A stretch of 64,000 nt of DNA from Mucilaginibacter sabulilitoris (lineage in GTDB: Bacteria; Bacteroidota; Bacteroidia; Sphingobacteriales; Sphingobacteriaceae): contig NZ_CP139558.1 of the NCBI RefSeq assembly GCF_034262375.1, positions 1,798,001 to 1,862,000 of the forward strand. Direction: 5' to 3'. The position numbers were made by a program, and so were the translations under genes. Shown piece after piece: positions 38,276 to 47,322 of this stretch. The notes under the pieces were generated by a model. The model ran no database searches. It saw only the letters and a list, made by a program, of their open reading frames with translations, and was not told where the DNA came from. Within the stretch, counting starts at the first letter, position 1. The number at the start of each line of letters is the position of its first letter.

Positions 38276-38466
38276 TGAAGATTTAAGGATTTGTAAAATC
38301 AAGCGATCCTCTAAATCAAGTATCACGCAATACATCAACCAGTTAGAATAAAATATAAAATATAATAAATAGAGAAGAAACAATAAAAATAGAATCGTAC
38401 AGTGCCAATTTCAAATACGTACATCAGCTTATCTGCACATTTGGAATCTGCACATCAGCACATTGA
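38276..38466. repeat. Repeat-containing spacer between murE and mraY
   Basis: It contains short GCACAT-type repeats (TACGTACATCAGC, then GCACATTTGG and GCACATCAGCACATTG at about 38410-38463) and AAATCAAG-type repeats near 38295-38325. There is no reading frame. It interrupts the otherwise overlapping gene order of the cluster. Confidence 0.5.
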
Positions 38467-38472
38467 AAAAAG

Positions 38473-39714
38473 ATGTTATACTACCTGTTTACATATTTAA
38501 GTAAAAACTACAGCATTCCGGGCGTGGGGGTATTTCAATATATCACGTTCCGTACTGCTTTGGCTGTTATAACATCGTTGGTGATCACTACGGTGTACGG
38601 ACGCCGGCTTATCGATTACCTGCGTTTTAAACAGGTTGGCGAAACCGTAAGGAACCTGGGACTTGAAGGGCAAATGCAAAAATCAGGTACACCTACAATG
38701 GGTGGTATCATTATTTTACTGGGCATATTGGTGCCGACGTTATTGTTTGCCAAGCTGAGTAATGTATATGTTATTTTAATGCTAATTACAACGGTGTGGC
38801 TGGGTGCTATTGGTTTTTTAGATGATTATATCAAGGTATTCAGAAAAAATAAAGAGGGATTAGCCGGCAGGTTTAAGATCATTGGGCAGGTTGGGCTTTC
38901 ACTCATTATCGGCTGGACAATGTATTTCAATACCGACATCGTGATCAGGCAGGAAGTAAGATTGCCGGTAAAGGTTGATGCCCCCGTCGAGTTCCATATG
39001 AAAAAGAACGTGCCGGTTTATACACAGGATGTGCGATCAACCAAGACTACCTTGCCTTTTTATAAAAATAATGAATTTGATTATGCCAAGGTACTCAGGT
39101 TTTTAGGCCAGGGATACGAGCAATACGCATTGGTTGTTTTCCTGTTTTTTGCTATCGTGATCATCACTTTTATATCAAACGGGGCCAATATTACTGATGG
39201 TATCGACGGGCTTGCTACAGGTACATCTGCAATTATAGGTATTACGCTGGCTATACTGGCCTATGTATCAGGTAATATAGCAATGGCCGATTATCTGAAC
39301 ATTATGTTCATACCTAACTCAGGCGAGCTCGTGATTTTTGCCGGTGCTTTTGTTGGGGCATGTGTGGGCTTTTTATGGTACAATTCGTACCCGGCACAAG
39401 TGTTCATGGGCGATACGGGCAGTTTGGCTATAGGAGGCATTATAGCAGTATTTGCTATCATGATACGTAAAGAATTGTTGCTCCCTGTGTTGTGCGGTGT
39501 GTTTTTGATCGAAAATATATCGGTTATTATGCAGGTAGGCTGGTTTAAATACACCAAGAAAAAATCAGGCGAGGGCCGCAGGATATTTTTAATGGCGCCA
39601 CTGCATCACCATTATCAAAAGAAGGGTTTTCATGAAGCAAAAATTGTAACCCGGTTTTGGATCATTGGGATTTTGCTGGCCATTATAACGATAATAACAT
39701 TGAAGTTGAGATAG
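38473..39714 (+). CDS. mraY: Phospho-MurNAc-pentapeptide transferase
   Basis: Makes lipid I at the inner face of the membrane. The 413 residues include about ten TM helices. The active-site aspartates D117/D118 are in [12 protein letters not shown], followed by the later [12 protein letters not shown] and the histidine loop [15 protein letters not shown]. The protein is longer than the 360-residue enterobacterial form because of an insertion of about 60 residues after the DD motif (about 160-215, with [16 protein letters not shown]), which is usual in this phylum. Confidence 0.96.
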   Translation: MLYYLFTYLSKNYSIPGVGVFQYITFRTALAVITSLVITTVYGRRLIDYLRFKQVGETVRNLGLEGQMQKSGTPTMGGIIILLGILVPTLLFAKLSNVYVILMLITTVWLGAIGFLDDYIKVFRKNKEGLAGRFKIIGQVGLSLIIGWTMYFNTDIVIRQEVRLPVKVDAPVEFHMKKNVPVYTQDVRSTKTTLPFYKNNEFDYAKVLRFLGQGYEQYALVVFLFFAIVIITFISNGANITDGIDGLATGTSAIIGITLAILAYVSGNIAMADYLNIMFIPNSGELVIFAGAFVGACVGFLWYNSYPAQVFMGDTGSLAIGGIIAVFAIMIRKELLLPVLCGVFLIENISVIMQVGWFKYTKKKSGEGRRIFLMAPLHHHYQKKGFHEAKIVTRFWIIGILLAIITIITLKLR

Positions 39715-39718
39715 GGCA

Positions 39719-39750
39719 AGTATCAAGTAGTTAGTATCAATCATCAAGAT
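39719..39750. repeat. Intergenic GTATCAAGTAG-family repeat between mraY and murD
   Basis: The stretch starts AGTATCAAGTAGTTAGTATC and continues with ATCATCAAGAT. Close relatives occur at 47228-47315 (ftsA-ftsZ) and 55631-55780 (dapA-DUF5686), so this is a dispersed family. Confidence 0.7.
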
Positions 39751-39778
39751 AAAGCGTATAGAAAAGGAAATAAGTGCA

Positions 39779-41155
39779 ATGAACCAACAGGAACATAAAA
39801 CTCAAAACTCATCACTCGCAACTCAGCGTTTAGCCATTCTTGGCGCGGGCGAAAGTGGTGTGGGTGCTGCATTCCTTGCTCAGCAGCAGGGCTATGATGT
39901 TTTTGTGTCAGACTTTGATGTCATTGCAGATCATTACAAAAAACAGCTGCAGGATTGGAATATCCGTTTTGAAGAGAATCAGCATACAGAGGCAGAGATA
40001 TTGAGCGCTGTTGAAGTAATTAAAAGTCCGGGGATACCTGAAAAGGCGCCGATTGTTAAAAAACTAAGAGAAAAAGGCATTCCTGTTATATCAGAGATAG
40101 AATTTGCCGGTAGGTATTGCGATGCCAAAATTATAGGTATTACCGGTTCAAACGGAAAAACAACAACAACAAGCTTAACCTACCATATCCTCAAAAACGG
40201 GGGATTAAACGTGGGCCTGGCGGGCAACATTGGTAAAAGCTTTGCTTACCAGGTAGCCACCGAAAAATTTGAATATTATGTGCTGGAGCTAAGCAGCTTT
40301 ATGCTGGATGACATGTACCGGTTTAAGGTAGACATTGCTGTTTTGCTCAATATAACGCCTGACCATTTAGACAGGTATGATTATAAGCTGGAAAACTACG
40401 CGGCGTCAAAATTCCGCGTTACGCAAAATCAAACAGCGGCCGATTATTTTATTTATTGTGCCGATGATCCGGAAACCATAAAGGGTATGGCCGGGCGCAG
40501 TTTTGAGGCGCAGCAATTACCATTTTCAATAGAAACTAAGATTAAACCGGGAGCATATCTCGAAAACGACAATATTGTCATAAACACACATCAAGAACAT
40601 TTTCAAATGTCAATTAAAGAACTGGCCCTGCAGGGTAAGCACAACATTTACAACTCCATGGCATCAGGTATTGTAGCAAAGGTGCTCGAATTGCGCAATG
40701 AATCGATGAGGGAGAGTATGGGCAACTTTAAAAATATCGAGCACAGGCTGGAGTCAGTTGGTAAAATATCCGGCATTAGTTTCATCAATGATTCTAAAGC
40801 CACCAACGTTAACTCAACCTGGTACGCGCTCGAAAGCATGACTACCGATGTGGTTCTGATTTTGGGTGGTGTCGACAAGGGTAACGATTATAGCATGCTT
40901 AAGGAGCTTGTGAAGCAAAAAGTAAAAGCTATTGTGTGCCTGGGCAAGGATAACAAGCGTATTCACGATGCTTTTGAAGATGATGTGGAAGTAATTGTGA
41001 ACACAGGGTCGGCGCAGGAAGCTGCTCAGGTAGCATTTCATCTGGCCGAAAAAGGCGACACCGTGTTGCTGTCACCGGCTTGTGCCAGCTTCGACCTGTT
41101 TAAAAACTATGAAGATCGTGGCAATCAGTTTAAGGCTGCGGTAAGGGAATTGTAA
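39779..41155 (+). CDS. murD: UDP-MurNAc-L-alanine:D-glutamate ligase
   Basis: Adds D-glutamate to UDP-MurNAc-L-Ala. The 458 residues show LAILGAGESGVGAAFLA at the N-terminal Rossmann domain, the P-loop ITGSNGKTTTTSL, LELSSFMLDD, NITPDHLDRYDY, and NDSKATNVNSTWYAL. The first 18 residues before LAILGAG (MNQQEHKTQNSSLATQR) are not part of the normal family; they are encoded by a CAAAACTCATCACTCGCAAC-type simple repeat at about 39797-39824. No other plausible start codon follows, so the repeat seems to have become the N-terminus. Confidence 0.95.
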   Translation: MNQQEHKTQNSSLATQRLAILGAGESGVGAAFLAQQQGYDVFVSDFDVIADHYKKQLQDWNIRFEENQHTEAEILSAVEVIKSPGIPEKAPIVKKLREKGIPVISEIEFAGRYCDAKIIGITGSNGKTTTTSLTYHILKNGGLNVGLAGNIGKSFAYQVATEKFEYYVLELSSFMLDDMYRFKVDIAVLLNITPDHLDRYDYKLENYAASKFRVTQNQTAADYFIYCADDPETIKGMAGRSFEAQQLPFSIETKIKPGAYLENDNIVINTHQEHFQMSIKELALQGKHNIYNSMASGIVAKVLELRNESMRESMGNFKNIEHRLESVGKISGISFINDSKATNVNSTWYALESMTTDVVLILGGVDKGNDYSMLKELVKQKVKAIVCLGKDNKRIHDAFEDDVEVIVNTGSAQEAAQVAFHLAEKGDTVLLSPACASFDLFKNYEDRGNQFKAAVREL

Positions 41156-41206
41156 AGGATGTGCAGATGATCGGAAAATTGAATTAATGAACACTAAATA
41201 AAAAGT

Positions 41207-41238
41207 CTCACCCTTTAGGGGGAGATTTAGAGGGGGCT
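41207..41238. repeat. GC-rich repeat that supplies the ftsW ribosome binding region
   Basis: CTCACCCTTTAGGGGGAGAT followed by TTAGAGGGGGCT lies directly before the ftsW ATG at 41242. CCCTTTAGGG forms a small hairpin, and the final GAGGGGG lies at Shine-Dalgarno distance. Related G/C-run hairpins occur at 42388-42500 and 43613-43638 in the same cluster. Confidence 0.6.
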
Positions 41239-41241
41239 ATA

Positions 41242-42387
41242 ATGCATAAGATACTCAGTAATACAAAAGGCGATCGCTGGATATGGCTCATAGTCATATT
41301 GCTTTCGGTTATATCCTTGTTGGCTGTGTACAGCTCAACCGGTACGCTGGCCTATAAACGTGGTGTCGGGGTAGAATCCATCCTGATGAAACACCTGGCT
41401 ATGGTGGTGGGGGGTATTGCGCTCATGTATATTTCACACAAGCTCGACTATCGTTACTATGCTGGTATTTCCAAGATCATGATGATTGTGACCATACCGT
41501 TATTGTTATACACGCTGGTATTTGGTAGTCACATTAATAATGCCAGCCGGTGGATCAATATCCCGGTAATCGGTCTTAGTTTCCAGACATCGGATCTGGC
41601 CAAACTGGCGCTTATTACTTACCTGGCACGTACCCTGTCGCGTAAGCAGGAAAACATTAAGGATGTAAAAGAATCATTTTTGCCTATTATGGGTTCGGTT
41701 TGTTTGGTGTTTATACTGATCGCGCTGGCCAACCTTTCAACCGCGCTGATGTTGTTTGGCGTAAGCATTTTACTGCTCATTATAGGGCGTATCAGTATTA
41801 AGCAGATAGCGGTGGTTTGCGGCGCAGGTTTTGTATTGTTATTGTGTGTGTTGTTTTTAGGTCCACGCAGGCACATGTATGCTACGCGCGTGAGTACGTT
41901 CCTGCATCCGGATCAGGCTAAACCCGATAAGTCGTTCCAGTCTGATCATGCCAAGATAGCCATTGCCAGCGGAGGACTTTTTGGTAAGGGACCAGGAAAT
42001 AGTACTGAAAGAAATTACCTGCCTGAATCATACTCCGATGAAATATACGCCATTATTATTGAGGAGTATGGACTGGTAGGAGGTATTGCCCTGGTCGGTA
42101 TTTATTTGTTTTTATTATACAGGTGTATAAAAATTGTGACGAGGGCGCCAAAGGCATTTGGGGCATTACTGGCCTGTGGTTTAAGTTTTAGCTTAACCAT
42201 ACAGGCGTTTGCCAATATGGCTGTGGCAGTTGGCTTAGGCCCGGTAACAGGTGTTCCCCTACCGTTTGTAAGTATGGGGGGTACATCGCTTTTGTTTACC
42301 AGCGTGGCTTTTGGCATCATATTGTCGGTAAGCAGAGATATTGAAGAACCCAGGAAAGTAGTGGTGGGAGAGATAAGGACGGCGTAA
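41242..42387 (+). CDS. ftsW: FtsW lipid II polymerase (SEDS family)
   Basis: Septal peptidoglycan glycosyltransferase of the SEDS family, partner of FtsI. The 381 residues form about ten TM helices. Family segments are SLLAVYSSTG, NNASRWINIPVIGLSFQTSDLAKL, the loop with QSDHAKIAIASGGLFGKGPG, and GLGPVTGVPLPFVSMGGTS. It is called FtsW and not RodA because it lies in the dcw cluster between murD and murG. Confidence 0.93.
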   Translation: MHKILSNTKGDRWIWLIVILLSVISLLAVYSSTGTLAYKRGVGVESILMKHLAMVVGGIALMYISHKLDYRYYAGISKIMMIVTIPLLLYTLVFGSHINNASRWINIPVIGLSFQTSDLAKLALITYLARTLSRKQENIKDVKESFLPIMGSVCLVFILIALANLSTALMLFGVSILLLIIGRISIKQIAVVCGAGFVLLLCVLFLGPRRHMYATRVSTFLHPDQAKPDKSFQSDHAKIAIASGGLFGKGPGNSTERNYLPESYSDEIYAIIIEEYGLVGGIALVGIYLFLLYRCIKIVTRAPKAFGALLACGLSFSLTIQAFANMAVAVGLGPVTGVPLPFVSMGGTSLLFTSVAFGIILSVSRDIEEPRKVVVGEIRTA

Positions 42388-42500
42388 GAGCCCCCAGCCC
42401 CCTGAAGGGGAACTATGGTAGAATGAAAAAATGAAAGATAAAAGCAAGAATATGAAAGAGACCAATCAAAAGCACCCCCTTCAGGGGGTGGGGGGGGCTC
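42388..42500. repeat. Long inverted repeat enclosing the murG start
   Basis: GAGCCCCCAGCCCCCTGAAG (arm to 42410) is the near-exact reverse complement of 42475-42500 (CCCCCTTCAGGGGGTGGGGG continuing to GGCTC). The right arm lies within murG, where it encodes residues 15-24. The 64-nt loop contains both candidate murG start codons. Folding would hide or present the start region, so it may influence translation. Confidence 0.75.
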
Positions 42501-43603
42501 GTCGTATTATCATAAGTGGTGGCGGAACAGGAGGACATATCTTCCCGGCCATTGCTATTGCCAATGCTTTAAAAAATATTGATCCGGCTATCGAGATACT
42601 GTTTGTTGGTGCCAACGGGCGCATGGAAATGGAAAAAGTACCTGCGGCCGGTTATAAGATCATTGGTTTGGACATTCAAGGTATACAGCGTAAATCGGTT
42701 TGGAAAAACGTAATGTTCCCCGTTAAGTTGATTAATAGTGTACGCAAGGCCATTAAAATCATTAGGGACTTTAAGCCCGATGCCGCCGTTGGTGTGGGTG
42801 GGTATGCTTCGGGCCCTTTATTGTACGCCGCATCATTAAAAAATATACCATACCTCATACAGGAACAAAACTCTTATGCGGGTATTACCAATAAATGGCT
42901 GGGGAAAAACGCAAAAAAAATATGTGTAGCTTTTGATGGTATGGAGCAGTTTTTTCCTGCCAATAAGATCATCAAAACCGGCAATCCTATCCGCCGCGAC
43001 GCGGTGAATGTTGCAGGTAAACATATGCAAGCGCTGGAACTGTTTAAGCTGTCGGCATTTAAAAAAACCATACTGGTAGTAGGTGGCAGCTTGGGCGCAC
43101 GTACATTAAATAACAGCATAGCGGCAGGTTTGGATAAGCTCATTGCAGCCGATGTGCAGGTACTATGGCAAACCGGTAAGTTTTATTATAAACAGATCAT
43201 CGAAAAACTGGGCGAGGATCACCACCCGGATGTGAAGATCAGGGAGTTTTTAACCCGTATGGACCTGGCTTACGCGGCAGCCGACGTGATTATATCAAGG
43301 GCTGGTGCAGGTACCATTGCGGAGTTGTGCATGGTTAAAAAGCCTGTGATCCTGGTGCCTTCGCCAAATGTTGCCGAAGATCACCAGACCAAGAACGCGC
43401 TGGCGCTGGTGCAGGAAGAGGCAGCCGCGTTTTTAGCCGACAGGGATGCCGAAGAAAAACTGGTTGACAGAGTGCTTGAATTATTAAACGATCGGGATTT
43501 ACAAAAGAAACTGGGCACTAATATTGGTAAAATGGCCATGCCAAATGCCGATGAAGTTATTGCACAGGAGCTATTAAAAATAACAATAAACAACAACAAT
43601 TAA
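42431..43603 (+). CDS. murG: UDP-GlcNAc:lipid I N-acetylglucosaminyltransferase
   Basis: Converts lipid I to lipid II at the inner membrane face (GT28). The 390 residues contain IIISGGGTGGHIFPAIAIA, GVGGYASGPLLYAASL, QEQNSYAGITNKWL, VVGGSLGARTLNNSI, and the UDP-sugar site SRAGAGTIAELCMVKKPVILVP. The family normally starts only a few residues before GGGTGGH; here about 25 extra residues precede it. They include HPLQGVGGAR, encoded by the right arm of the inverted repeat. An internal ATG at 42452 also precedes the repeat, so the extension is translated from either start. Confidence 0.95.
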   Translation: MKDKSKNMKETNQKHPLQGVGGARRIIISGGGTGGHIFPAIAIANALKNIDPAIEILFVGANGRMEMEKVPAAGYKIIGLDIQGIQRKSVWKNVMFPVKLINSVRKAIKIIRDFKPDAAVGVGGYASGPLLYAASLKNIPYLIQEQNSYAGITNKWLGKNAKKICVAFDGMEQFFPANKIIKTGNPIRRDAVNVAGKHMQALELFKLSAFKKTILVVGGSLGARTLNNSIAAGLDKLIAADVQVLWQTGKFYYKQIIEKLGEDHHPDVKIREFLTRMDLAYAAADVIISRAGAGTIAELCMVKKPVILVPSPNVAEDHQTKNALALVQEEAAAFLADRDAEEKLVDRVLELLNDRDLQKKLGTNIGKMAMPNADEVIAQELLKITINNNN

Positions 43604-43612
43604 AATTATGGT

Positions 43613-43646
43613 CCTCCTTCTCCCCAAAGGGGAGGGCCTTTTTTAA
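43613..43646 (+). terminator. GC-rich hairpin with T-tract between murG and murC
   Basis: CTCCCC (43620-43625) pairs with GGGGAG (43629-43634) within CCTCCTTCTCCCCAAAGGGG, followed by GGGCCTTTTTT. It looks like an intrinsic terminator or attenuator in the middle of the cluster and belongs to the same G/C-run repeat family as 41207 and 42388. Confidence 0.55.
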
Positions 43647-43656
43647 AACAAAAAAA

Positions 43657-45015
43657 ATGGAACTTAGCAACATACAAAGGGTTTACCTTATTGGTATAGG
43701 CGGCATCGGGATGAGCGGCCTGGCCCGTTATTTCCATCATTTAGGTTGTATTGTTTGCGGTTATGATAAAACCTCTACGGATCTGACAAACGATCTGCAC
43801 AATGAGGGTATTCAAACTATTTTTGACGACCGGGTAGATTGGATCCCCATGAGCTTTCAAAAACCATGCAGTGATACCCTCATCATTTATACACCGGCAG
43901 TTCCTAAAGATTCGGCCATCTTTAATTATTTCAAAAATAAAGGTTTTGAGTTATTTAAGCGCTCACAAGTTTTAGGCTTGATTAGCAAAAGCTCATTCAC
44001 TATTGCTGTTGCCGGTACACATGGTAAAACCACCACTTCAAGTATGGTAGCGCATATCCTGAAAGATTCGGGCAATGATCCTTCTGCATTTTTGGGTGGC
44101 ATTGCATCCAACTATCAGAGCAATGTGCTGTACGGTAAAAGTAACGTAATGGTAGTTGAGGCTGATGAGTATGATCGCTCGTTCCTGACGCTATATCCTG
44201 ATGTGGCTATTATTACTTCTATGGATGCCGACCACCTGGACATTTACGGCGATCATGAGCATTTAACCGAGTCGTTCAAGCTATTCGCTTCACAAATAAA
44301 AAGCGGAGGTACACTGGTGCACAAAAAGGGCCTGCCGTTGGATACCGGTTATACCTACGCGCTTAATGATAGCTCGGCCGATGCTCATGCGGCAAATATC
44401 CATATAACAGATGGCGACTTTTATTTTGATTTTATAAATGCCGATCTATCTATCCCGAATATAAAAATGGGGATAGCCGGTACGCACAACGTAGAGAACG
44501 CTGTTGCCGCTATAGAAGCTGTTTTAAGGCTTGACGTAAGCGCCGACGCTATAAAGAGTGCGCTGGCATCATTCAGAGGAGTTAAGCGCAGGTTTGAGTA
44601 TATCGTGAAAACACCACAGCATATTTATATAGATGATTATGCCCACCATCCCGAAGAATTGAGGGCATGTATATCATCCATAAAGAAACTGTACCCGGGT
44701 AAAAAGCTGACCACTATTTTTCAGCCCCATTTATATACCCGCACACGTGATTTTGCCGATGGCTTTGCCGAAGTACTGAGCATGGTTGATGAACTTATTA
44801 TGTTGGATATATACCCGGCACGTGAGCTGCCTATTGAAGGGGTTAACTCAGATATGCTGCTGAACAGGATGACACTGCAAAACAAACGTAAACTGAACAA
44901 ACAGGAAGCGCTTGATGCTGTGAAAAATGAAAAGCCCGAACTGCTTTTAACTGTTGGGGCGGGAGATATTGACACATTGGTACACCCATTAAAAGAGATA
45001 TTAAGTAATGGATAA
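43657..45015 (+). CDS. murC: UDP-MurNAc:L-alanine ligase
   Basis: First amino acid addition in peptidoglycan precursor synthesis. The 452 residues show YLIGIGGIGMSGLARYFH, the P-loop VAGTHGKTTTSSMVA, VEADEYDRSFL, the DADHLDIYGDHEHL segment, and DDYAHHPEELRA. It overlaps ftsQ by 8 bp. A hairpin with T-tract precedes it, so it may have a separate expression level from murG. Confidence 0.97.
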   Translation: MELSNIQRVYLIGIGGIGMSGLARYFHHLGCIVCGYDKTSTDLTNDLHNEGIQTIFDDRVDWIPMSFQKPCSDTLIIYTPAVPKDSAIFNYFKNKGFELFKRSQVLGLISKSSFTIAVAGTHGKTTTSSMVAHILKDSGNDPSAFLGGIASNYQSNVLYGKSNVMVVEADEYDRSFLTLYPDVAIITSMDADHLDIYGDHEHLTESFKLFASQIKSGGTLVHKKGLPLDTGYTYALNDSSADAHAANIHITDGDFYFDFINADLSIPNIKMGIAGTHNVENAVAAIEAVLRLDVSADAIKSALASFRGVKRRFEYIVKTPQHIYIDDYAHHPEELRACISSIKKLYPGKKLTTIFQPHLYTRTRDFADGFAEVLSMVDELIMLDIYPARELPIEGVNSDMLLNRMTLQNKRKLNKQEALDAVKNEKPELLLTVGAGDIDTLVHPLKEILSNG

Positions 45016-45874
45016 GAAACTCCTTTGGAAGCGCCTTTTGATCGGTTTTGCCTGGGTAATTTGCCTGGGTGGCCTCATTGCGCTTATGAGTTTCATTGAA
45101 GTAAAAAAGGCCGGTGTTATTTGTAAGGCCGTAAAAGTAAATATACCGGGCAGCCAGTACTTTATTGACAAGCAAGAGGTTGACCAGATATTGCAAACCA
45201 CAAGCCACACCCTGATAGGCCGAAAACTTGAAAATATCAACATCCAGGACCTCGAAAACAAACTAAAGGCAAATCCATTTATTGAGTTTGCTAAGGTTTA
45301 TACCGAAATGGATGGTGTGCTAAGAGTTGAGGTAAGCCAGCGTCAGCCCATACTGCGTATCATGAACCGGTATGATATGGATTTTTATGTAGACCAACAT
45401 GGGTTGAAAATTCCGCTGTCGCCAAACTTTACCGCAAGGGTACTGGTAGCTAATGGCTTTATTGAAGAATTATTTGCCAACCATGTGGACTCATTGCATA
45501 CTAAACTGGCTAAAGATTTATACGTGACGGCTGATTTTATACGTAAAGATTCGTTATGGGATGCCCAGGTGGCGCAGCTGTATGTAAATAAAGACCGGGA
45601 AATTGAACTGATACCCCGGGTGGGCAATCAACGGGTGCTGATAGGCAATGCCGACTCATTACAGGTTAAGTTTTCAAACCTGCTGGCATTTTATAAAAAT
45701 GTACTGCCACAGGTGGGCTGGAATAAATACCGCATGATTAATATAAAATATACTGGTCAGGTGGTTGGTATTAAAAATGAAAATATGAAAGCAGATTCAA
45801 TTAAGGCAAGCAAAGCGGCAAGCCAGGATCAGGATTCTGCGAAAATGGAAAAAGACACATCTCAAATTAATTAG
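45008..45874 (+). CDS. ftsQ: Cell division protein FtsQ
   Basis: Bitopic membrane protein that links the divisome with FtsL and FtsB. The 288 residues have a short cytoplasmic N-terminus, one TM helix (GFAWVICLGGLIALMSFIE), then a POTRA-like part (VKVNIPGSQYFIDKQEVDQI) and a beta domain (RVEVSQRQPILRIMN). Conservation is low; position between murC and ftsA and the layout support the call. It overlaps murC and is 4 bp from ftsA. Confidence 0.9.
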   Translation: MDKKLLWKRLLIGFAWVICLGGLIALMSFIEVKKAGVICKAVKVNIPGSQYFIDKQEVDQILQTTSHTLIGRKLENINIQDLENKLKANPFIEFAKVYTEMDGVLRVEVSQRQPILRIMNRYDMDFYVDQHGLKIPLSPNFTARVLVANGFIEELFANHVDSLHTKLAKDLYVTADFIRKDSLWDAQVAQLYVNKDREIELIPRVGNQRVLIGNADSLQVKFSNLLAFYKNVLPQVGWNKYRMINIKYTGQVVGIKNENMKADSIKASKAASQDQDSAKMEKDTSQIN

Positions 45875-45878
45875 GAAT

Positions 45879-47222
45879 ATGGACAAAAGCTCAACTCAAG
45901 ACAAAAGTTCGCCAATTGTAGTAGGATTGGATATCGGGACTACCAAAATATGCGCCATTGTTGGTCGCAGGAGCAAGAATGGGAAAATTGAGGTATTAGG
46001 AATTGGCAAGGCCGAATCTGCGGGTGTTACCCGTGGAATGGTATCAAATATAGATAAAACAGTGCAGGGTATAACCCAGGCGGTTGATGTGGCCGGCGCA
46101 CAGTCAAATGTTGACATTAAGGTAGTGTTTGTAGGTATAGCGGGCCAGCATATCAAGAGCTTGCAGCACCGGGGTTTGATAACCCGTCGTGACCTGCAAT
46201 CAGAAATTGGCCGCAAGGATATTGATAAGCTGATTGAAGATATGTATAACCTGGTAATGCCTCCGGGCGAAGAGATCATTCACGTATTACCGCAGGAGTT
46301 TACGGTAGATAACGAGCCGGGAATTAAAGACCCTATAGGTATGGCAGGTGTTAGGCTTGAAGCCAACTTTCATATCATATCGGGCCAGGTTACGGCTATA
46401 AAAAATATTGTGAAATGTGTAAATAAGGCCAGTTTAGATAGTCAGGACCTGATACTGGAACCATTGGCTTCTTCTGAATCTGTTTTGAGCGAAGAAGAAA
46501 AAGAAGCCGGTGTGGTATTGGTTGATATTGGTGGTGGTACTACAGATGTGGCTATTTTCCATGAAGGTATTATACGCCATACCGCAGTGATCCCGTTTGG
46601 TGGTAATAGCGTAACTGAAGATATACGCGAAGGTTGTTCTGTAATGCGCAACATTGCCGAGCAGTTGAAAGTGCGTTTTGGATCGGCCCTGGCAGATGAG
46701 AATAAAGAGAACGAAATTGTTTGTGTACCCGGTTTACGAGGCCGCGAACCCAAAGAGATTTCGGTAAAGAATCTCGCATATGTAATACAGGCCCGTATGG
46801 AAGAAATTGTAGAACATGTGTACTACGAAATTAAATCATCAGGCTATGAGAAAAAGCTGATAGCTGGTATAGTAATTACTGGTGGCGGCGCTCAGTTAAA
46901 GCATTTGCGTCAGTTGGTGGAATTTGTTACTGGCCTTGATTGTCGCGTAGGTTACCCTACCGAGCATTTAGCCAAAAACGAGGTGCTGCCAAAAAATATT
47001 TACGAAGAGCTGCAAAGCCCAACTTTTGCCACCGGTATAGGTTTGCTTATAAAAGGTATTCAGAAAACAGAGTACATGGGTGCGGCATTGGGCTCGGAAG
47101 CAAAAGCAGAGAAACCGAAGTACGAACCTAAAACGAAAGAAGGTGGATTATTTGACAGGTTACTGAAAAAGAGTATCACCTTTATTAAGGACGATATAAA
47201 TGATGAGGATTTTTTAAAGTAG
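45879..47222 (+). CDS. ftsA: Cell division protein FtsA
   Basis: Actin-like membrane tether of FtsZ. The 447 residues show VVGLDIGTTKICAIVG (phosphate 1), the VVLVDIGGGTTDVAIF loop (phosphate 2), and the adenosine motif GIVITGGGAQLKHL. The 1C domain lies about residues 85-165 (HVLPQEFTVDNEPGIKDPIG). The C-terminal end (GGLFDRLLKKSITFIKDDI) is an amphipathic helix suited for membrane binding. It is followed by a 225-bp spacer with a repeat and DnaA boxes. Confidence 0.96.
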   Translation: MDKSSTQDKSSPIVVGLDIGTTKICAIVGRRSKNGKIEVLGIGKAESAGVTRGMVSNIDKTVQGITQAVDVAGAQSNVDIKVVFVGIAGQHIKSLQHRGLITRRDLQSEIGRKDIDKLIEDMYNLVMPPGEEIIHVLPQEFTVDNEPGIKDPIGMAGVRLEANFHIISGQVTAIKNIVKCVNKASLDSQDLILEPLASSESVLSEEEKEAGVVLVDIGGGTTDVAIFHEGIIRHTAVIPFGGNSVTEDIREGCSVMRNIAEQLKVRFGSALADENKENEIVCVPGLRGREPKEISVKNLAYVIQARMEEIVEHVYYEIKSSGYEKKLIAGIVITGGGAQLKHLRQLVEFVTGLDCRVGYPTEHLAKNEVLPKNIYEELQSPTFATGIGLLIKGIQKTEYMGAALGSEAKAEKPKYEPKTKEGGLFDRLLKKSITFIKDDINDEDFLK

Positions 47223-47227
47223 TTTTT

Positions 47228-47312
47228 AAGTAACAAGTAGTTAGCATCAAGTATTAAGACAGTTAGTGGTTTTCAAAAATCTTGCTACTCGGTACTAACT
47301 ACCTGATACCAA
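47228..47312. repeat. Imperfect inverted repeat of the GTATCAAGTAG family between ftsA and ftsZ
   Basis: AAGTAACAAGTAGTTAGCAT (from 47228) pairs imperfectly with the reverse complement of CGGTACTAACTACCTGATAC (47290-47309), giving about 30 paired positions. It is related to 39719-39750 and 55631-55780. It can form a long hairpin between ftsA and the ftsZ promoter region. Confidence 0.7.
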
Positions 47313-47322
47313 AACATAATAA

